The notes beneath the pieces are model-generated. The model saw nothing but the letters and a program-made list of their open reading frames with translations. It searched no databases and had not been told where the DNA came from. Shown in pieces: positions 13,507 to 16,088 of a DNA stretch of 16,088 nt (the first letter of the stretch is position 1; each line of letters opens with the position of its first letter). The stretch lies in the NCBI GenBank assembly GCA_903938205.1, contig CAJACJ010000157.1, positions 1 through 16,088 on the forward strand, given 5' to 3'. The stretch is from an uncultured bacterium (GTDB taxonomy: Bacteria > Planctomycetota > Phycisphaerae > Phycisphaerales > SM1A02). The translations under genes and the position numbers were made by a program.

Positions 13507-15378
13507 ATGCTTATCACCGCAAAAGATCTTTCAAAGTCACACGGCCTGCGCGAATTATTCAGCGGCGTTTCATTTAGCGTTGCCGACGGCGACCGCGTTG
13601 GTTTCATTGGCCCCAACGGCGCCGGTAAGACCACGCTGCTGCGCATGCTTGCAGGAATTGAAGAACCCGATCACGGTTTGGTGCGTACACAGCGCAACGC
13701 GGTGATTGTGTTTGTAAGTCAGCGCGATGATTTTCCCGCAGGTCTTACGCCGCGCTCGGCCGCAACCGCCGCCGCGTTGAAGTCCGCAAGCGTGCACGGC
13801 GACGCGCTTGAGGCCGAAGTTCTTGGCAGTGTGATTCTTGGCAAACTTGGTTTTCCAGATTCACGCATGGACGAGCCCGTGGAATTGCTTTCAGGTGGAT
13901 GGAAAAAACGCCTTTCAATTGCCTGCGGTTTGTGCGAAGCGGGGGGCACGCCAGATTTGTTGCTGCTTGACGAGCCCACAAATCATTTGGATGTTGAAGG
14001 TATTCGCTGGCTTGAACAATTTTTATCGCGCGGCACCAATGACATTCGCGCGGGCGCATGCGTGTTCGTGACACATGATCGCGCGTTCCTTGAGCGCGTG
14101 GCAACGCGCGTGTTGGAATTAAGCCGCGCCTATCCGCAAGGCACGCTCATGATCGAAGGCAACTACAGCGAGTTCCTGAAGCGCCGCGATGAATTTCTAG
14201 AGGCGCAAGGTCGCGCCGAAGCCACGCTTGCCAACGAAGTCCGCATGGACGATGTCTGGTTGTCGCGCGGTCCGCAAGGCCGCGGTACCAAGGCCAAGAG
14301 CCGCATTGATGAGAGCGCCGATCGCCGCGATGTGCTCAGCGCCATCGCCGCGCGCAATGAGGCCGCGGGCGCGGGTGGCGCGCGCGTGGATTTCACCGCC
14401 AGTGGTCGCCGTACGCGTCGCTTGGTTGTGGCCACCGGTATTAGCAAAGGCTTTGATGGCCGCACGCTGTTTCGCGATCTTGATTTGGAAATTGCGCCAG
14501 GCGATCGCCTTGGCTTGATGGGCCCAAATGGCAGCGGAAAGACCACGCTTTTAGGCATTTTATGCGGCGACATGAAACCCGACACGGGCGACATTCGATT
14601 TGCCGATCCAATGCCGCGCGTTGTGATTTTGCGACAGCAACGAACCGACATTCCAGAAAATACATTGCTGCGCGACGCCATTTGTCCGCTGGGCGAAGTT
14701 GTGGATTTTCAAGGTCGCTCCATGCACATCACCGCATGGTCGCGGCGATTTCTTTTCAAGGACGCGCAACTTTTGCAAACCGTGAAAAATCTTTCTGGTG
14801 GCGAGCGAGCGCGCGCGCACATTGCGCGCATGATGCTTGAGCCCGCCGACATTCTGGTGCTTGACGAACCCACCAACGACTTGGACATTCCAACGCTTGA
14901 AGTGCTTGAGGAGTCGATTGAATCTTTTCCCGGTGCCGTATTGTTGGTCACGCATGATCGCACCATGTTGAAGCGCTTGGCAAAAAGCATCGCCGTCATT
15001 GGCGCGCCCGACGCCAGCGTGTCGGTGGTGGCAAGTCTTGATCAAGCCATGGCGTGTTTGGAGCGCGCGGAAAAAGAAGTGGCCGAGCGCGACCGCACAA
15101 CGCGCATGGAAGGAAACCGCGCCGCCAAAGCCGCGGGTGTGGCAACAAGCAAACGCACTCGATTAAGTTTTAAGGAGCAGCGCGAACTGGACTCCATGGA
15201 AACCGCCGTGGAAACCGCGGAAAAAGAGCGGCTTGTTGCGGAGGCACGCGTGGCGGACCCTGCTGTTGCCGCAGACCATGTGAAAATGGCCGCGGCCTGC
15301 AAGTCACTTGATGAGGCGCAAGACAAAATTCACACGCTGTATGTGCGCTGGCAAGAGCTTGAGACCAAGCGGGGCTAG
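13507..15378 (+). CDS. uup: ABC-F family ATPase, Uup-like
   Basis: This is a soluble twin-ATPase protein of 623 residues with no membrane segments, the mark of the ABC-F group, which acts on ribosomes or nucleic acids rather than in transport. The first domain has Walker A GPNGAGKTT (35-43), signature LLSGGWKKRL and Walker B with D155-E156 in LLLLDEPTNHLD. The second has Walker A GPNGSGKTT (339-347), signature NLSGGERARAHIARM and Walker B with D453-E454 in LVLDEPTNDLD. The inter-domain linker contains WLSRGPQGRGTKAKSRID, resembling the WLRRGPKARTTKSKARI-type sequence of Uup. The C-terminus (about 555-623, FKEQRELDSMETAVETAEKE) is the coiled-coil domain seen in Uup, reported to bind DNA. Length is close to E. 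coli Uup (about 635). Uup affects precise excision of transposons and ribosome function. The exact role here is inferred from family. Confidence 0.93.
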   Translation: MLITAKDLSKSHGLRELFSGVSFSVADGDRVGFIGPNGAGKTTLLRMLAGIEEPDHGLVRTQRNAVIVFVSQRDDFPAGLTPRSAATAAALKSASVHGDALEAEVLGSVILGKLGFPDSRMDEPVELLSGGWKKRLSIACGLCEAGGTPDLLLLDEPTNHLDVEGIRWLEQFLSRGTNDIRAGACVFVTHDRAFLERVATRVLELSRAYPQGTLMIEGNYSEFLKRRDEFLEAQGRAEATLANEVRMDDVWLSRGPQGRGTKAKSRIDESADRRDVLSAIAARNEAAGAGGARVDFTASGRRTRRLVVATGISKGFDGRTLFRDLDLEIAPGDRLGLMGPNGSGKTTLLGILCGDMKPDTGDIRFADPMPRVVILRQQRTDIPENTLLRDAICPLGEVVDFQGRSMHITAWSRRFLFKDAQLLQTVKNLSGGERARAHIARMMLEPADILVLDEPTNDLDIPTLEVLEESIESFPGAVLLVTHDRTMLKRLAKSIAVIGAPDASVSVVASLDQAMACLERAEKEVAERDRTTRMEGNRAAKAAGVATSKRTRLSFKEQRELDSMETAVETAEKERLVAEARVADPAVAADHVKMAAACKSLDEAQDKIHTLYVRWQELETKRG

Positions 15379-15441
15379 CGCCAAGAAAAACAGACTCGTC
15401 ACTTGCATAATTGTGCACTTAATCCGTGTAAAATTTTTTAT

Positions 15442-16088
15442 TCACTTCTTCTTCGCAGCCGAATTCAACGCCTTTTGCGCCGTGACCAGTTGCGTAAGTG
15501 TGGCGTCGTCCAACTCCGTGGGCTGGCCTTGCCAACGCACAATGCCGTCGCTGGAAACAACGGCGCAGCTTGGAATACCTTTCACTTTAAAGAATGAACT
15601 TAATTTGTTGCTTGGGTCAAGCGCCAGCGAGTAGGTGAATGAAGCGACATCCAATTTATATTTCGCCATGCCGTCGTCAAAGGCGCTTTTGGTTTCGTCG
15701 CTAATGCCAACGCACACCACATCGGCGGCAAATTTGGTGGCGGTTTCATTCATGTGGGGAATGGACGCGCGGCACGGCGGACACCATGTCGCCCAGAAGT
15801 CAATCACCAAAAGTTTTTTGTCCATCTTGGGTTGTTTGGTAATCCACTCTTGCACAAAAAATGGAATGAGTTGATTGCCGCGCTGATCGCTTGCGGTGGT
15901 GACAGCGTTCGTGAACGTTGGAAATGGCGTGTTGGATTTTGGGCCCCAGTTGCTGGAAGCGGCGCCTTTTGCGCCACCAGCAACCGCGCCTGCGCCGCCA
16001 CTTTTTTCCGCCAATAAAAATGCGCACGCGCGCTTGGCGCCATCCGCGGTCAGCCCTGCAAAGCGAATGTTGCCGCTTTGATCCACCA
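15442..16088 (-). CDS. Thioredoxin-fold (TlpA/ResA-like) protein, 5' end outside the window
   Basis: The visible 215 codons run off the right edge, so the start is not seen. The second half is a TlpA/ResA-type thioredoxin domain: LLVIDFWATWCPPCRASIPHMNE with the redox CxxC (codons at 15772-15783), then VCVGISDE, a KLDVASF segment, the cis-proline-type turn KGIPSCAVV and the closing strand SDGIVRWQGQ. Such proteins reduce or oxidise periplasmic disulfides, for example in cytochrome c maturation. Before it, the first visible residues (VDQSGNIRFAGLTADGAKRACAFLLAEK) read like the last strand and helix of another thioredoxin domain, with a Gly/Ala linker between. The GTG at 16084-16086 is therefore probably internal, not a start. 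It ends convergently with the ABC-F gene, 63 nt away. Confidence 0.88.
   Translation of the reverse strand, partial: VDQSGNIRFAGLTADGAKRACAFLLAEKSGGAGAVAGGAKGAASSNWGPKSNTPFPTFTNAVTTASDQRGNQLIPFFVQEWITKQPKMDKKLLVIDFWATWCPPCRASIPHMNETATKFAADVVCVGISDETKSAFDDGMAKYKLDVASFTYSLALDPSNKLSSFFKVKGIPSCAVVSSDGIVRWQGQPTELDDATLTQLVTAQKALNSAAKKK

Noticed and set aside
14163..14681. 172-codon minus-strand open frame inside the ABC-F gene
   Set aside because: Ser/Arg/Pro-rich shadow of conserved ATPase sequence.
15379..15441. Terminator between the convergent ABC-F and thioredoxin-fold genes
   Set aside because: There is a T6 run (15434-15439), but only 3-4 bp imperfect pairing lies before it, which is too weak to call.
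16084..16086. GTG as the start of the right-edge thioredoxin-fold gene
   Set aside because: The codon is the V of a typical closing thioredoxin strand and no signal peptide follows; the frame is open to the window edge.
1..16088. CRISPR array, transposase, phage or toxin-antitoxin genes
   Set aside because: Looked for and not seen: no regularly spaced repeats, no DDE or recombinase motifs, no small paired genes.

Overview
The window is an ordinary-looking bacterial chromosome segment, roughly half G+C and densely coded, with no transposase, CRISPR array, tRNA or rRNA that I can recognise. The best taxonomic guess, from memory of protein families only, is a planctomycete, possibly of the Phycisphaerae. 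Support comes from a membrane protein with a CPxC-N11-CxxC zinc ribbon next to its first membrane helix, planctomycete-like HIT and ABC-2 proteins, and a scarcity of Shine-Dalgarno sites. This assignment is an inference of moderate strength.

Layout. Positions 1-361 hold no credible gene but are packed with inverted repeats. These include a 21-bp imperfect helix (97-117 with 324-344) closing a 248-nt segment, which is either an unrecognised structured RNA or a small inverted-repeat element. From 8469 down to 362 all genes are on the minus strand, in transcription order: an S41-type protease lipoprotein, two related periplasmic LolA-fold proteins, an ABC exporter ATPase and its ABC-2 permease (overlapping by 8 nt), a membrane-anchored zinc-ribbon protein of unknown function, and a HIT-family nucleotide phosphorylase/hydrolase. 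The last six are spaced by 56, 34, -8, 7 and 30 nt, so they probably form one operon starting at 6744. From 8567 rightward the plus strand carries cobalamin-dependent methionine synthase (metH), a band-7/SPFH membrane protein and a Uup-like ABC-F ATPase. These are separated by 225 and 185 nt and look like single transcription units. The right edge holds the 3' part of a minus-strand thioredoxin-fold (TlpA/ResA-like) gene that probably has two tandem thioredoxin domains.

How the genes fit together. The most interesting unit is the six-gene minus-strand operon. A NatAB/YhaQP-type ABC exporter is coded with two secreted LolA-fold proteins, which suggests an envelope function such as moving a lipid, lipoprotein or other hydrophobic cargo across the periplasm. 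The sequence does not show the cargo. MetH is a complete four-module enzyme with its zinc and cobalamin ligands in place.

Regulatory reading. Both metH and the SPFH gene have a near-consensus -10 box ending exactly 6 nt before the ATG and no Shine-Dalgarno site, so both are predicted to give leaderless mRNAs. An intrinsic terminator candidate lies between them, its descending arm coinciding with the SPFH -35 element. The ABC-F gene has a strong hairpin ending 7 nt before its start codon.
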